A stretch of DNA of 64,000 nucleotides from Nitrincola lacisaponensis (GTDB lineage: Bacteria; Pseudomonadota; Gammaproteobacteria; Pseudomonadales; Balneatricaceae), in the NCBI RefSeq assembly GCF_000691225.1, contig NZ_JMSZ01000016.1, positions 682,001 through 746,000 on the forward strand, in the 5' to 3' direction. The notes under the pieces were generated by a model that saw nothing but the letters and a program-made list of their open reading frames with translations, did not search any database and was not told where the DNA came from. Below are positions 9,020 to 17,983 of this stretch, in pieces (positions within the stretch are counted from its first letter, which is position 1; each line of letters begins with the position of its first letter). The translations under genes were made by a program, and so were the position numbers.

Positions 9020-9289
9020 ATGTCCAAAGTATATATCGCGTTACAAGACAACGACGAGTCACGCTACATCATTGAGGCCATTGAACAAGACAACCTGGAT
9101 GCCACGGTGATTCACCAACCCGCCATGATTCGCATTGAGAATGAAAACTATCTGGTTGTTAAACGTGAAACTGTCGAAGAAAAAATGGGTCGTGATTGGA
9201 ATGTTCAAGAGTTACATCTCAATCTCATCACGCTGGGTGGCAATGTCGATGAAGATGATGATCAGCTCAGTTTAAGCTGGAATGTTTGA
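9020..9289 (+). CDS. dmpM: Phenol hydroxylase effector protein P2
   Basis: Cofactor-free MmoB/DmpM-family coupling protein that binds the oxygenase and is needed for efficient substrate turnover. It has 89 residues, the usual size, with the typical MSKVYIALQDNDESRYIIEA opening, RIENENYLVVKRETV in the middle and a DWNVQELHLNLITLGG segment near the end. It starts 13 bases after dmpL and is followed 28 bases later by dmpN, so it belongs to the hydroxylase operon. Confidence 0.94.
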   Translation: MSKVYIALQDNDESRYIIEAIEQDNLDATVIHQPAMIRIENENYLVVKRETVEEKMGRDWNVQELHLNLITLGGNVDEDDDQLSLSWNV

Positions 9290-9317
9290 TTGTTATTAAA
9301 ATAAAAAGGGTCAGAAA

Positions 9318-10820
9318 ATGTCAGCTAAAAAACTTAATTTAAAAGACAAGTACAGATTGTTAACTCGAGATCTCGATTGGGAATATTCCTATGTCGATCG
9401 TAAAAAAGCATTTCCTTATGAAGAGTTTGAAGGCATCAAAATTACCGATTGGTCTAAATGGGAAGATCCCTTCAGATTAACAATGGATGCCTACTGGAAA
9501 TATCAGGCTGAAAAAGAGAAAAAACTCTACGCCATATTTGATGCCTTTGCACAAAACAATGGTCATTTAAATGTCACTGATGCGCGATATGTGAATGCCA
9601 TTAAAATATTTTTAACCGGTGTCTCTCCTTTAGAGTATCAAGCCTACCAAGGTTATGCGCATGTCGGTCGTCAGTTTGGCGGTGCAGGTGCTCGTGTGGC
9701 TTGCCAGATGCAATCGATCGATGAGTTGCGTCATGTGCAAACCCAAATTCACGCCATGAGCCACTACAACAAGTACTTTGATGGCTTCCAGGATTGGACA
9801 CACATGCATGATCGCGTGTGGTACTTGTCAGTGCCGAAATCCTTCTTTGACGATGCGCGCAGTGCAGGGCCATTTGAGTTCCTGATTGCCATCAGCTTCA
9901 GTTTTGAATATGTCTTAACCAACCTGCTGTTCGTTCCTTTTATGTCGGGTGCGGCGCATAACGGCGATATGGCGACCTGTACGTTCGGCTTCTCCGCTCA
10001 ATCCGATGAAGCACGTCATATGACCTTGGGTTTGGAAATCATCAAGTTCCTGCTGGAACAACACGAAGATAACGTGCCGATTGTGCAGAAATGGATTGAT
10101 AAATGGTTCTGGCGTGGCACGCGCTTGCTATCCATTGTTGCGATGATGATGGACTACATGTTGCCTAATAAAGTGATGTCCTGGAAAGAAGCCTGGGAAG
10201 TCTACTTTGAAGAAGCTGGTGGTGCGCTATTCAAAGACTTGGCTCGCTACGGCATCCGTATGCCGAAGTTTGTTGAAGTGACTGAAAAAGAGAAAGAGCA
10301 CGTTTCTCATCAAGCTTGGTGGATTTTCTACAACTATGGCCACGCCGCTGGTTTCCACACCTGGATCCCCAGTGATGAGGAGCTGGATTGGTTGAGTGAA
10401 AAATACCCCGATACCTTCGACAAATACTATCGTCCTCGTTGGGAGCTGGCGAAGAAAATGGAAGCGGAAGGTAAGCGCTTCTACAGCCAGGCACTGCCGC
10501 AACTCTGTACTACCTGTCAGATTCCGATGGGCTTTACCGAGATGGATGATCCCACCCAAATTGCCTATCGCTCAAGCGATTACGAAGGGGAGAAATACCA
10601 CTTCTGCTCTGACGGCTGTAAACACATCTTTGATGAAGAACCTGAAAAGTATGTTCAGTCCTGGTTGCCCGTGCATCAGATTTATCAAGGAAACTGTGGT
10701 GGTGCCAGCGTGGAAGAAGTACTGCGCGACTACTACAAACTGAACCTCGGCGCTGACAACTTAGACATTAAGGGTTCACCCGATGAACAGCGCTGGAAAG
10801 AGTGGAAGGGTGTCGCTTAA
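9318..10820 (+). CDS. dmpN: Phenol hydroxylase alpha subunit P3 (diiron oxygenase)
   Basis: Catalytic subunit that hydroxylates phenol to catechol at a carboxylate-bridged diiron centre. All six ligands can be placed: E106, E136 and H139 (in SIDELRH), E197, E231 and H234 (in SDEARH). The C-terminus (about 395-455) carries a YHS-type segment with cysteine pairs CTTC and FCSDGCKH, as in other DmpN proteins. Length is 500 residues, close to DmpN of Pseudomonas CF600. The first 300 bases are AT-rich and the rest is markedly more GC-rich, again a mosaic pattern. Substrate is inferred from the whole operon; toluene or benzene monooxygenases are related but have different gene order. Confidence 0.95.
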   Translation: MSAKKLNLKDKYRLLTRDLDWEYSYVDRKKAFPYEEFEGIKITDWSKWEDPFRLTMDAYWKYQAEKEKKLYAIFDAFAQNNGHLNVTDARYVNAIKIFLTGVSPLEYQAYQGYAHVGRQFGGAGARVACQMQSIDELRHVQTQIHAMSHYNKYFDGFQDWTHMHDRVWYLSVPKSFFDDARSAGPFEFLIAISFSFEYVLTNLLFVPFMSGAAHNGDMATCTFGFSAQSDEARHMTLGLEIIKFLLEQHEDNVPIVQKWIDKWFWRGTRLLSIVAMMMDYMLPNKVMSWKEAWEVYFEEAGGALFKDLARYGIRMPKFVEVTEKEKEHVSHQAWWIFYNYGHAAGFHTWIPSDEELDWLSEKYPDTFDKYYRPRWELAKKMEAEGKRFYSQALPQLCTTCQIPMGFTEMDDPTQIAYRSSDYEGEKYHFCSDGCKHIFDEEPEKYVQSWLPVHQIYQGNCGGASVEEVLRDYYKLNLGADNLDIKGSPDEQRWKEWKGVA

Positions 10821-10872
10821 TTCTCTTCAGCGTTCATCCCTCAAGGTTAATCCTTAAAAGTAATCCGTAGTA

Positions 10873-10890
10873 GAGCCACTTCGGTGGCTC
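10873..10890 (+). other. UUCG-tetraloop hairpin between dmpN and dmpO
   Basis: GAGCCAC (10873-10879), loop TTCG (10880-10883) and GTGGCTC (10884-10890) form a perfect 7-bp stem closed by the exceptionally stable UUCG tetraloop. No T-run follows, so it is not a normal terminator. It sits 19 bases before the dmpO start and is more likely an mRNA stability or processing element that sets the ratio of the upstream oxygenase to the downstream genes. Confidence 0.7.
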
Positions 10891-10908
10891 CAGAGATAGG
10901 AAACGATT

Positions 10909-11271
10909 ATGTCAGTAAGAGCCATTACGCCTGACTACAAAGTGCAGGCACGGGACAGAGTTGAAAATTTTCACGGAAATCAAATTGTGTATGTCGCGTG
11001 GGATCGTCATTTGATGTTCTGTGCGCCCTTTGCTTATGCACTGCCCCCGACCATGACCTTTGCCGAGTTGCGTGACCAAGTCATTCCTGAAGCGTTTGGA
11101 CTGCATGAGGAGTTCGCAAAAATCAATTGGGAAAAAGCGACTTGGTTGCTGGATAACCAGCCTTTCACCCCCGATCTCAACCAGTCACTCCAAGCACAAG
11201 GTGTGGGCCACAAATCGGTATTGAGATTCCAAACACCTGAGCTGACAGGGTTTCAGGGCAAAGCGGTTTAA
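10909..11271 (+). CDS. dmpO: Phenol hydroxylase gamma subunit P4
   Basis: Gamma subunit of the phenol hydroxylase oxygenase. The 120-residue protein matches the DmpO/P4 family with FHGNQIVYVAWDRHLMFCAP near residues 20-39, LPPTMTFAELRDQVIP, and the closing GVGHKSVLRFQTPEL. An AGGAAACG ribosome-binding sequence precedes the ATG. It is separated from dmpN by an 88-base gap containing a UUCG hairpin and is followed ten bases later by the reductase gene. Confidence 0.93.
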   Translation: MSVRAITPDYKVQARDRVENFHGNQIVYVAWDRHLMFCAPFAYALPPTMTFAELRDQVIPEAFGLHEEFAKINWEKATWLLDNQPFTPDLNQSLQAQGVGHKSVLRFQTPELTGFQGKAV

Positions 11272-11281
11272 GGAGCAGGTC

Positions 11282-12343
11282 ATGACTTACGAAGTGACAG
11301 TGGAACCTACGGGTGATGTGATCGAAGTAGAAGAGGGGCAAACCATCTTGGATGCTGCGCTCCGTCAAGGCGTTTGGTTGCCGTTTGCCTGTGGTCATGG
11401 CACTTGTGGTACCTGCAAAGTTCAAGTGGTGGAAGGGGATGCAGATTTGGGTAATGCATCACCCTTTGCCCTGATGGATGTTGAGCGTGATGAAGGTAAG
11501 GTGTTGGCCTGCTGTGCCATTCCGGAATCTGACCTAGTGATAGAAGCGGATATCGATGTTGATCCTGACTTTGAAGGCTATTCTGTTGAAGACTTTAGCG
11601 CCAAAGTAATCAATATTGATGATTTATCCCCCACTATTAAAGGGATCACGCTTGAATTGGATCATCCGATCACCTTTCAAGCGGGGCAGTATATCAATCT
11701 GGAAATACCTGATGTGGAAGGCAGTCGCGCTTTTTCCATTGCTAACTCGCCCTCTCATTCAGCGATTGTCGAACTCCATGTGCGATTAGTACCTGGCGGT
11801 GCGGCGACGACCTGGTTGCATGAAACCCTGAAAGAGGGTGATGAGCTGTCACTGTCAGGTCCTTACGGGCAGTTCTTTGTGCGTAAGTCGGATGTTAAAG
11901 ATGTGATCTTTATCGCTGGGGGATCGGGTTTATCCAGCCCTCAGTCGATGATTATGGATCTCTTGGAGCAGGGAGATACACGTCAAATCTATCTGTTCCA
12001 AGGCGCACGAAACCTGTCTGAGCTCTATAACCGGGATCTGTTAACCGAGCTGGCTGAAAAACACAGTAATTTTCATTACATCCCGGCTTTAAATGCCCCT
12101 GCGGCTGAAGATCAGTGGCAAGGTTTTACGGGTTATGTTCATGAAGCCGCTATTGATCATTTTGACGGTAAATTTGCAGGCCATAAAGCCTATCTGTGCG
12201 GCCCTCCACCGATGATCGATTCTGCCATTAGTGCCTTGATGCAAGGGCGTGTCTTTGAAGCAGATATCCATATGGAGAAATTCCTGACCGCCGCAGATGG
12301 TGCTGAGTCTGAAACTCGATCAGCACTGTTTAAGCGAATTTAG
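11282..12343 (+). CDS. dmpP: Phenol hydroxylase reductase P5 (2Fe-2S, FAD)
   Basis: Transfers electrons from NAD(P)H to the diiron oxygenase. N-terminal plant-type ferredoxin domain with cluster cysteines C37, C42, C45 and C77 (ACGHGTCGTCK ... LACC). The FAD-binding barrel shows RAFSIANSPS near 153-162, and the NAD-binding part has IAGGSGLSSPQSM near 216-228 and CGPPPMID near 306-313. The length of 353 residues is the family norm. AAGGAGCAGG precedes the ATG, ten bases after dmpO. Confidence 0.95.
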   Translation: MTYEVTVEPTGDVIEVEEGQTILDAALRQGVWLPFACGHGTCGTCKVQVVEGDADLGNASPFALMDVERDEGKVLACCAIPESDLVIEADIDVDPDFEGYSVEDFSAKVINIDDLSPTIKGITLELDHPITFQAGQYINLEIPDVEGSRAFSIANSPSHSAIVELHVRLVPGGAATTWLHETLKEGDELSLSGPYGQFFVRKSDVKDVIFIAGGSGLSSPQSMIMDLLEQGDTRQIYLFQGARNLSELYNRDLLTELAEKHSNFHYIPALNAPAAEDQWQGFTGYVHEAAIDHFDGKFAGHKAYLCGPPPMIDSAISALMQGRVFEADIHMEKFLTAADGAESETRSALFKRI

Positions 12344-12361
12344 GCATGAGGGTCTGATGAG

Positions 12362-12682
12362 ATGAATGCCCAACGTCATTTTCAGATTCAGGTTACCAAC
12401 CGACAGCAAGCATTTTCAGTGCCCGAAGGTGAGCTGTTGTTACACGCCATGGAGAAAGCGTGTCAACAGGCCATCCAGGTGGGGTGCCGAGGGGGTGGTT
12501 GTGGACTGTGCAAAATCAAGGTGTTGGAAGGTGCCTTTCACACCAAGCGGATGAGTAAAGCCCATATCAATGAACATGAAGCAGAGGCGGGTTTTGCTCT
12601 CGCCTGTCGAGTCTTTCCAGAGAGTGATCTGGTGATTGAATCAGACTACTTCAACGATCTATCAACACAACAAACAGCGTGA
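12362..12682 (+). CDS. dmpQ: Plant-type ferredoxin for catechol dioxygenase reactivation
   Basis: XylT/DmpQ-type 2Fe-2S ferredoxin. In known systems it re-reduces the active-site iron of catechol 2,3-dioxygenase after inactivation by substituted catechols. The cluster cysteines are C42, C47, C50 and C82 (GCRGGGCGLCK ... ACRVF). It has 106 residues. Its place directly between the reductase and the dioxygenase gene supports the role. Confidence 0.92.
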   Translation: MNAQRHFQIQVTNRQQAFSVPEGELLLHAMEKACQQAIQVGCRGGGCGLCKIKVLEGAFHTKRMSKAHINEHEAEAGFALACRVFPESDLVIESDYFNDLSTQQTA

Positions 12683-12708
12683 CATAACAAATATAAGAGG
12701 AAACGATC

Positions 12709-13632
12709 ATGAAAAAAGGTGTAATGCGTCCAGGACATGTTCAAATTCGTGTATTGGATCTTGAAGAAGCCCGTAAACACTATGTTGACCTACTGGGCTT
12801 GATTGAGATGGATGCCGATGACCAAGGTCGCGTGTATCTCAAAGCCTGGACGGAAGTGGATAAATACTCCGTTATTCTTAAAGAAGCTGATGAGCCAGGT
12901 ATGGATTTTATGGGTTTTAAATGCCTAAACGAATCCGTTCTGGACTCTCTGGCTGAAGAAATCCGTGCCTTGGGTATCTCTGTAACCGAATTACCATCTG
13001 GTGATTTGAAAGATTGCGGCCGTCGCATGCAGTTTGTGGCGCCGACAGGTCATACCTTTGAACTTTTTGCCACCAAAGAGCAAACAGGCAAGTGGGGAAT
13101 TAGCAGCGTTAATCCAGAGGCTTGGCCACGCGGCTTAAAAGGAATGCAAGCCAACCGCTTCGATCACTGCTTGCTATACGGCGATGACCTTGAAGGAAAT
13201 CTGACGCTCTTCCGAGATGTACTCGGCTTTGATTTAGCTGAGCAAGTCGTTGACCCTGAGCAGAATCGCGTTGCGTTGTTTTTAACCGCATCAATGAAAG
13301 CACACGACATTGCATTTATTAAACATGCAGAAAAGAACAAGTTCCATCACGCCTCTTTTTATCTTGAAACTTGGCAGGATGTGCTCAAGGCCGCCGATCT
13401 CATTTCAATGACAGACACTTCGATTGATATTGGCCCAACCCGTCATGGCTTAACTCATGGCCAAACAATCTATTTCTTTGATCCATCCGGTAATCGTAAT
13501 GAGGTTTTTGCTGGTGGTGATTATCACTACCCCGATCACGAGACGGTGACTTGGAAAGCGGAAGACCTTGGAAAAGCCATTTTCTATCACGATCGTCAAC
13601 TGAATGAGCGTTTCTTAACGGCGTTGACCTGA
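12709..13632 (+). CDS. dmpB: Catechol 2,3-dioxygenase
   Basis: Extradiol (meta) ring cleavage of catechol to 2-hydroxymuconic semialdehyde. The 307-residue length and numbering agree with XylE: iron ligands H153, H214 and E265, and second-shell residues H199, H246 and Y255, are all in place. Two vicinal-oxygen-chelate domains are visible, starting near residues 7 and 150. AGAGGAAACG precedes the ATG. A stem-loop follows the gene at 13641-13666. Confidence 0.97.
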   Translation: MKKGVMRPGHVQIRVLDLEEARKHYVDLLGLIEMDADDQGRVYLKAWTEVDKYSVILKEADEPGMDFMGFKCLNESVLDSLAEEIRALGISVTELPSGDLKDCGRRMQFVAPTGHTFELFATKEQTGKWGISSVNPEAWPRGLKGMQANRFDHCLLYGDDLEGNLTLFRDVLGFDLAEQVVDPEQNRVALFLTASMKAHDIAFIKHAEKNKFHHASFYLETWQDVLKAADLISMTDTSIDIGPTRHGLTHGQTIYFFDPSGNRNEVFAGGDYHYPDHETVTWKAEDLGKAIFYHDRQLNERFLTALT

Positions 13633-13640
13633 TCTTAATC

Positions 13641-13666
13641 GGCGCTAATGCCGTGTCATTAGCGCC
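13641..13666 (+). terminator. Hairpin after dmpB, possible attenuator
   Basis: GGCGCTAAT (13641-13649) and ATTAGCGCC (13658-13666) form a perfect 9-bp stem with an 8-base loop. The bases after it (TGTCTTTTAG) contain only a short T-run. It lies in the 64-base gap between dmpB and dmpC and could act as a partial terminator or a stabiliser of the upstream mRNA. The downstream genes have no obvious promoter of their own here. Confidence 0.6.
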
Positions 13667-13696
13667 TGTCTTTTAGTCTGTGTATGAGAAAGCACG

Positions 13697-15157
13697 ATGA
13701 ATGAATTTAAACATTTCATTAACGGGGCCTATGTCGCTTCCGCGAGTGGAAAAACTTTTGAAAACCGTTGTCCGGTGGATAACAGCCTGATCGGTCTGGT
13801 ACATGAAGCTAGCCGTGAAGAGGTCGACCAAGCGGTAAAAGCGGCTAAAGCCGCCTTAAAAGGCCCATGGGGCAAGATGACTCAAGCCGCTAGAACCGCG
13901 ATGTTGAATCGCGTAGCGGATCGAATTAATGAGCGTTTTGATGAGTTTTTAGCAGCAGAATGCCGCGATACCGGTAAGCCATACAGTATTGCTAGCCATA
14001 TCGACATTCCACGCGGTGCGGCCAACTTTACTGCCTTTTCGGAAACCCTGGCCAACCATCCCACGGAAGCCTTCAAACTGGATACGCCTGATGGGTTGGG
14101 CGCATTGAATGTCGGACAGCGCACTCCTAAAGGTGTTATAGCTGTTATCAGCCCATGGAACCTGCCGTTGCTGTTGATGACCTTCAAAGTCGGCCCTGCA
14201 CTCGCTTGCGGTAATACCGTGGTGGTGAAGCCTTCTGAAGAAACGCCAGCCACCACGACTCTGTTGGGCGAGGTGATGAACGAGTGCGGAGTACCACCGG
14301 GTGTCTTTAACGTCGTGCATGGCTTTGGTCCTAACTCTGCCGGTGAGTTTTTAACCACGCATCCCTTGGTCAATGCCATCACCTTTACTGGTGAAACCCG
14401 TACCGGTGAAGCAATCATGAAAGCGGCATCCGTGGGTTTGCGCAACATCTCCATGGAACTGGGTGGTAAAAACCCGGCCATCGTATTTGCTGATTGTGAT
14501 CTGGAAAAAGCGGTGGAAGGCACCATGCGTTCCGCCTTTGTGAACTGTGGTCAAGTCTGCTTGGGCACCGAGCGTGTCTATATTGAGCGCCCAGTCTATG
14601 ACGCTTTTCTCAAGCGCATGAAAGAGCAGGTGGCCAAGCTGAAACTCGGTCGTCCAGAAGATCCTGCCGCCAACTTTGGTCCGCTGGTCAGCTTAGAGCA
14701 CCGTAATAAGGTCAAGTACTACTATGACCTAGCCGTTGAAGAAGGTGCCACCGTTGAAATCGGTGGGGGTATTCCGGATATGGGTGAAGCGTTAAACGGC
14801 GGCGCTTGGATTGAACCGACCATCTGGACAGGTCTATCCGATGATGCCCGCGTCATTCGTGAAGAGATCTTTGGCCCATGCTGCCATATCCGTCCTTTCG
14901 ATACTGAAGAAGAAGCGATTCAACTTGCCAATGATACGGAATACGGTTTGGCGGCGGCTATCTGGACCGAAAACTCCTCACGCGCCATACGTGTGGCCGA
15001 ACAGATTGAAGCCGGTTTGGTGTGGGTGAACTCTTGGTTCCTACGCGACCTGCGGACCGCTTTCGGTGGCGCGAAACAGTCAGGTATTGGCCGTGAAGGT
15101 GGCGTGCATGGCTTGGAGTTTTACACCGAGCTCAAAAACATCTGTATCAAGCTATAA
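13697..15157 (+). CDS. dmpC: 2-hydroxymuconic semialdehyde dehydrogenase
   Basis: NAD-dependent oxidation of the ring-cleavage product to 4-oxalocrotonate, the entry to the oxidative branch. It is an ALDH-superfamily protein of 486 residues with the DmpC/XylG opening, substrate/cofactor segment PWNLPLLL near 152-159, the general-base motif MELGGKNP near 252-259, and the catalytic cysteine in NCGQVCLGTERVY near 281-293. It is followed after 11 bases by dmpE. In the classical dmp and xyl operons a hydrolase gene (dmpD/xylF) lies between these two; here there is no room for it. Confidence 0.95.
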   Translation: MNEFKHFINGAYVASASGKTFENRCPVDNSLIGLVHEASREEVDQAVKAAKAALKGPWGKMTQAARTAMLNRVADRINERFDEFLAAECRDTGKPYSIASHIDIPRGAANFTAFSETLANHPTEAFKLDTPDGLGALNVGQRTPKGVIAVISPWNLPLLLMTFKVGPALACGNTVVVKPSEETPATTTLLGEVMNECGVPPGVFNVVHGFGPNSAGEFLTTHPLVNAITFTGETRTGEAIMKAASVGLRNISMELGGKNPAIVFADCDLEKAVEGTMRSAFVNCGQVCLGTERVYIERPVYDAFLKRMKEQVAKLKLGRPEDPAANFGPLVSLEHRNKVKYYYDLAVEEGATVEIGGGIPDMGEALNGGAWIEPTIWTGLSDDARVIREEIFGPCCHIRPFDTEEEAIQLANDTEYGLAAAIWTENSSRAIRVAEQIEAGLVWVNSWFLRDLRTAFGGAKQSGIGREGGVHGLEFYTELKNICIKL

Positions 15158-15168
15158 GGATCACGACG

Positions 15169-15954
15169 ATGGAAAAGCAACAGATTCAAGCCTGCGGTGA
15201 TGAACTCTTTGAAGCGATGGTGCAGCGTAAGGCGTTGCGCCCTCTGACAGAACGTTTCAGCGATATCACCCTCGATGATGCCTACAACATTTCTCTACGT
15301 ATGCTGGAGCGTCGTCTTGCGGCGGGTGAGCGCATCATCGGTAAAAAGATCGGTGTGACCTCAAAAGCGGTACAGAACATGCTCAATGTGCATCAACCCG
15401 ACTTTGGTTACCTGACCGATGCCATGGCCTTTAGCCAAGGCGAAGAGATGCCGATCTCCACGCGCTTAATGCAACCGCGTGCCGAAGGTGAAATCGCCTT
15501 TATCCTCAAAAAAGACCTGTTAGGCCCCGGCATTACCAATGCCGATGTGTTGGCCGCAACTGAATGCGTGATGCCCTGTTTTGAAGTGGTCGATTCCCGC
15601 ATTGAAAACTGGCAGATCAAGATTCAAGACACGGTGGCAGATAACGCCTCTTGCGGTCTGTTTGTTCTCGGTGATCGTGCCGTTGATCCACGCAAAGTCG
15701 ATTTAGCTACCTGCGGTATGGTGGTGGAGAAGAACGGCTCCGTGATTAGCACCGGTGCCGGTGCGGCTGCTCTGGGCAGTCCGGTGAACTGTGTTACCTG
15801 GTTAGCCAATACCTTGGGTCACTTCGGTATTCCACTAAAAGCGGGTGAAGTGATTCTGTCCGGTTCGCTGGTGCCACTGGAACCTGTTCAGGCAGGGGAC
15901 TTTATGAGCTTGAGTATCGGTGGTATCGGCAAGGCTTCTGTGCGCTTTGTTTGA
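15169..15954 (+). CDS. dmpE: 2-hydroxypenta-2,4-dienoate (2-oxopent-4-enoate) hydratase
   Basis: Adds water to 2-hydroxypenta-2,4-dienoate to give 4-hydroxy-2-oxovalerate. It belongs to the hydratase/decarboxylase family (261 residues); the KKIGVTSKAVQ, RAEGEIAFIL and CFEVVDSRIENWQIK segments contain the conserved acidic metal-binding residues. It is paralogous to the decarboxylase at 17983-18774. The assignment as hydratase rests on order and on the closer similarity to DmpE. Confidence 0.92.
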   Translation: MEKQQIQACGDELFEAMVQRKALRPLTERFSDITLDDAYNISLRMLERRLAAGERIIGKKIGVTSKAVQNMLNVHQPDFGYLTDAMAFSQGEEMPISTRLMQPRAEGEIAFILKKDLLGPGITNADVLAATECVMPCFEVVDSRIENWQIKIQDTVADNASCGLFVLGDRAVDPRKVDLATCGMVVEKNGSVISTGAGAAALGSPVNCVTWLANTLGHFGIPLKAGEVILSGSLVPLEPVQAGDFMSLSIGGIGKASVRFV

Positions 15955-16006
15955 TCCGACACACTTGATTGACTCAGCGAACAGCATAACGACAGGAATA
16001 TAAATC

Positions 16007-16918
16007 ATGAGTAAAAAACTCAAAGCGATCATCATCGGTCCCGGCAATATCGGTACCGACTTGCTGATGAAAATGCAGCGTTCAGAATGGATTGAACCGG
16101 TGTGGATGGTTGGTATTGACCCCGAATCCGAAGGCTTAAAACGTGCGGCCGCAATGGGCATTAAAACCTGTGCCACGGGTGTGGACGGCGTCTTACCTCA
16201 CGTGATCGAAGACGATATCCGTGTCGCCTTTGATGCTACCTCCGCTTATGTGCATGCAGAAAACAGCCGCAAGTTGAATGAACTGGGCGTGATTATGATC
16301 GATCTGACACCGGCGGCGATTGGTCCTTATTGTGTGCCCCCAGTGAATCTAACCGATCATGCCAAAAACCTAGAGATGAACGTCAATATGGTCACCTGTG
16401 GTGGACAAGCGACGATTCCGATGGTGGCGGCAGTCTCACGTGTCCAACCCGTTGCCTATGGCGAAATCGTCGCCACCGTCTCTTCTCGATCTGTCGGTCC
16501 TGGAACGCGTCAGAACATTGATGAGTTCACCCGTACCACCGCCAGTGCAGTAGAAAAAGTAGGCGGTGCCAAGCAGGGTAAAGCGATCATCATTATTAAT
16601 CCGGCTGAACCGCCACTGATGATGCGTGACACCATCCACTGCTTGACCGAGAGCGAACCGGATCAAGCCGCAATCACCGAATCCGTGCATGCCATGGTGA
16701 AGGAGGTACAGAAATACGTACCCGGTTATCGCTTGGTCAATGGCCCGGTCTTTGATGGCAATCGCGTGTCTTGCTTTATGGAAGTAGAAGGCCTTGGTGA
16801 CTTCCTGCCTAAATACGCAGGCAACCTCGACATCATGACCGCAGCAGGCCTTCGCACGGCGGAGATGTTTGCTGAAGAAGCTGCCAATGGTGTTATTACA
16901 TTACCTGCCCGTGGTTGA
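16007..16918 (+). CDS. dmpF: Acetaldehyde dehydrogenase (acylating)
   Basis: Converts acetaldehyde, CoA and NAD+ to acetyl-CoA; in this family it forms a complex with the aldolase DmpG that channels the toxic aldehyde. The Rossmann motif [11 protein letters not shown] begins near residue 9, and the catalytic cysteine is C131 in [10 protein letters not shown]. It has 303 residues, slightly shorter than some homologues. A 52-base gap separates it from dmpE, with AGGAATATAA before the ATG. Confidence 0.95.
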   Translation: MSKKLKAIIIGPGNIGTDLLMKMQRSEWIEPVWMVGIDPESEGLKRAAAMGIKTCATGVDGVLPHVIEDDIRVAFDATSAYVHAENSRKLNELGVIMIDLTPAAIGPYCVPPVNLTDHAKNLEMNVNMVTCGGQATIPMVAAVSRVQPVAYGEIVATVSSRSVGPGTRQNIDEFTRTTASAVEKVGGAKQGKAIIIINPAEPPLMMRDTIHCLTESEPDQAAITESVHAMVKEVQKYVPGYRLVNGPVFDGNRVSCFMEVEGLGDFLPKYAGNLDIMTAAGLRTAEMFAEEAANGVITLPARG

Positions 16919-16945
16919 AGCCCAGCCAAGGTTAAGGAGAAGAAA

Positions 16946-17983
16946 ATGAATTTACAAGGTAAACAGGTCACTCTGCACGACATGAGCTTGCGTGATGGGA
17001 TGCATGCTAAACGTCATCAAATCAGCATTGAACAGATGGTCGCTATTGCCAAAGGGATGGATGAAGCGGGGATGCCGCTGATTGAAGTCACTCACGGGGA
17101 TGGTCTCGGCGGTGCGTCCGTGAACTACGGCTTCCCTGCCCACAGCGATGAGGAATACCTCAAGGCCGTGATCCCGCAGATGAAAAACGCCAAAATCTCT
17201 GCGTTGCTATTACCTGGTATCGGCACCGTCGATCACTTAAAAATGGCGAAAGACTGTGGCGTCAGCACTATTCGTGTCGCGACTCATTGTACCGAAGCCG
17301 ATGTATCCGAACAGCATATCGGCATGGCGGCCAAAATGGGGATGGATACCGTGGGCTTTCTGATGATGGCGCACATGGTTGAGCCTGAAAAAGTTCTGGA
17401 GCAAGCCAGATTGATGGTCGGTTACGGTGCGAACTGTATCTATGCCACTGACTCCGCCGGTTACATGCTGCCGGATGATGTGACCGCCAGAATCGGCCTA
17501 CTCAAAGCAGAACTGCCGTCTAACATCGAGATCGGCTTCCACGGTCACCATAACCTAGGCATGGGTATCGCCAACTCACTGGCCGCGATTGAAGCCGGTG
17601 CGACACGTATCGATGGCTCGGTTGCAGGTCTTGGCGCTGGGGCAGGGAATACGCCGTTAGAAGTCTTCTGTGCCGTACTGGATCGCATGCAGGTCAGCAC
17701 TGGAATCGATCTCTACAAAATCATGGATGTGGCCGAAGATCTGGTCGTTCCGATGATGGATCAACCGATTCGCGTTGACCGTGATGCCCTGACGTTGGGC
17801 TATGCCGGTGTCTATTCCTCCTTCCTGCTGTTTGCGCAACGCGCTGAGAAGAAATACGGCATTCAAGCCCGTGACATCTTGGTAGAGCTCGGTCGTCGCG
17901 GCACCGTGGGTGGACAGGAAGATATGATCGAAGACCTTGCCCTCACCATGGCAAAACAGAAACAAGCCCAAGGAGCCAAGTAA
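16946..17983 (+). CDS. dmpG: 4-hydroxy-2-oxovalerate aldolase
   Basis: Splits 4-hydroxy-2-oxovalerate into pyruvate and acetaldehyde; metal-dependent class II aldolase of the HMGL-like TIM-barrel family. Key segments are [15 protein letters not shown] near residues 11-25 (catalytic Arg, Asp and His) and the metal-binding [10 protein letters not shown] near 198-207. The length is 345 residues. AAGGAGAAG precedes the ATG. The stop codon overlaps the dmpH start by one base (TAATG). Confidence 0.96.
   Translation: MNLQGKQVTLHDMSLRDGMHAKRHQISIEQMVAIAKGMDEAGMPLIEVTHGDGLGGASVNYGFPAHSDEEYLKAVIPQMKNAKISALLLPGIGTVDHLKMAKDCGVSTIRVATHCTEADVSEQHIGMAAKMGMDTVGFLMMAHMVEPEKVLEQARLMVGYGANCIYATDSAGYMLPDDVTARIGLLKAELPSNIEIGFHGHHNLGMGIANSLAAIEAGATRIDGSVAGLGAGAGNTPLEVFCAVLDRMQVSTGIDLYKIMDVAEDLVVPMMDQPIRVDRDALTLGYAGVYSSFLLFAQRAEKKYGIQARDILVELGRRGTVGGQEDMIEDLALTMAKQKQAQGAK

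Noticed and set aside
13882-14526. Minus-strand frame of 214 codons inside dmpC
   Set aside because: It mirrors a strongly conserved dehydrogenase gene, with amino acid composition typical of antisense translation.
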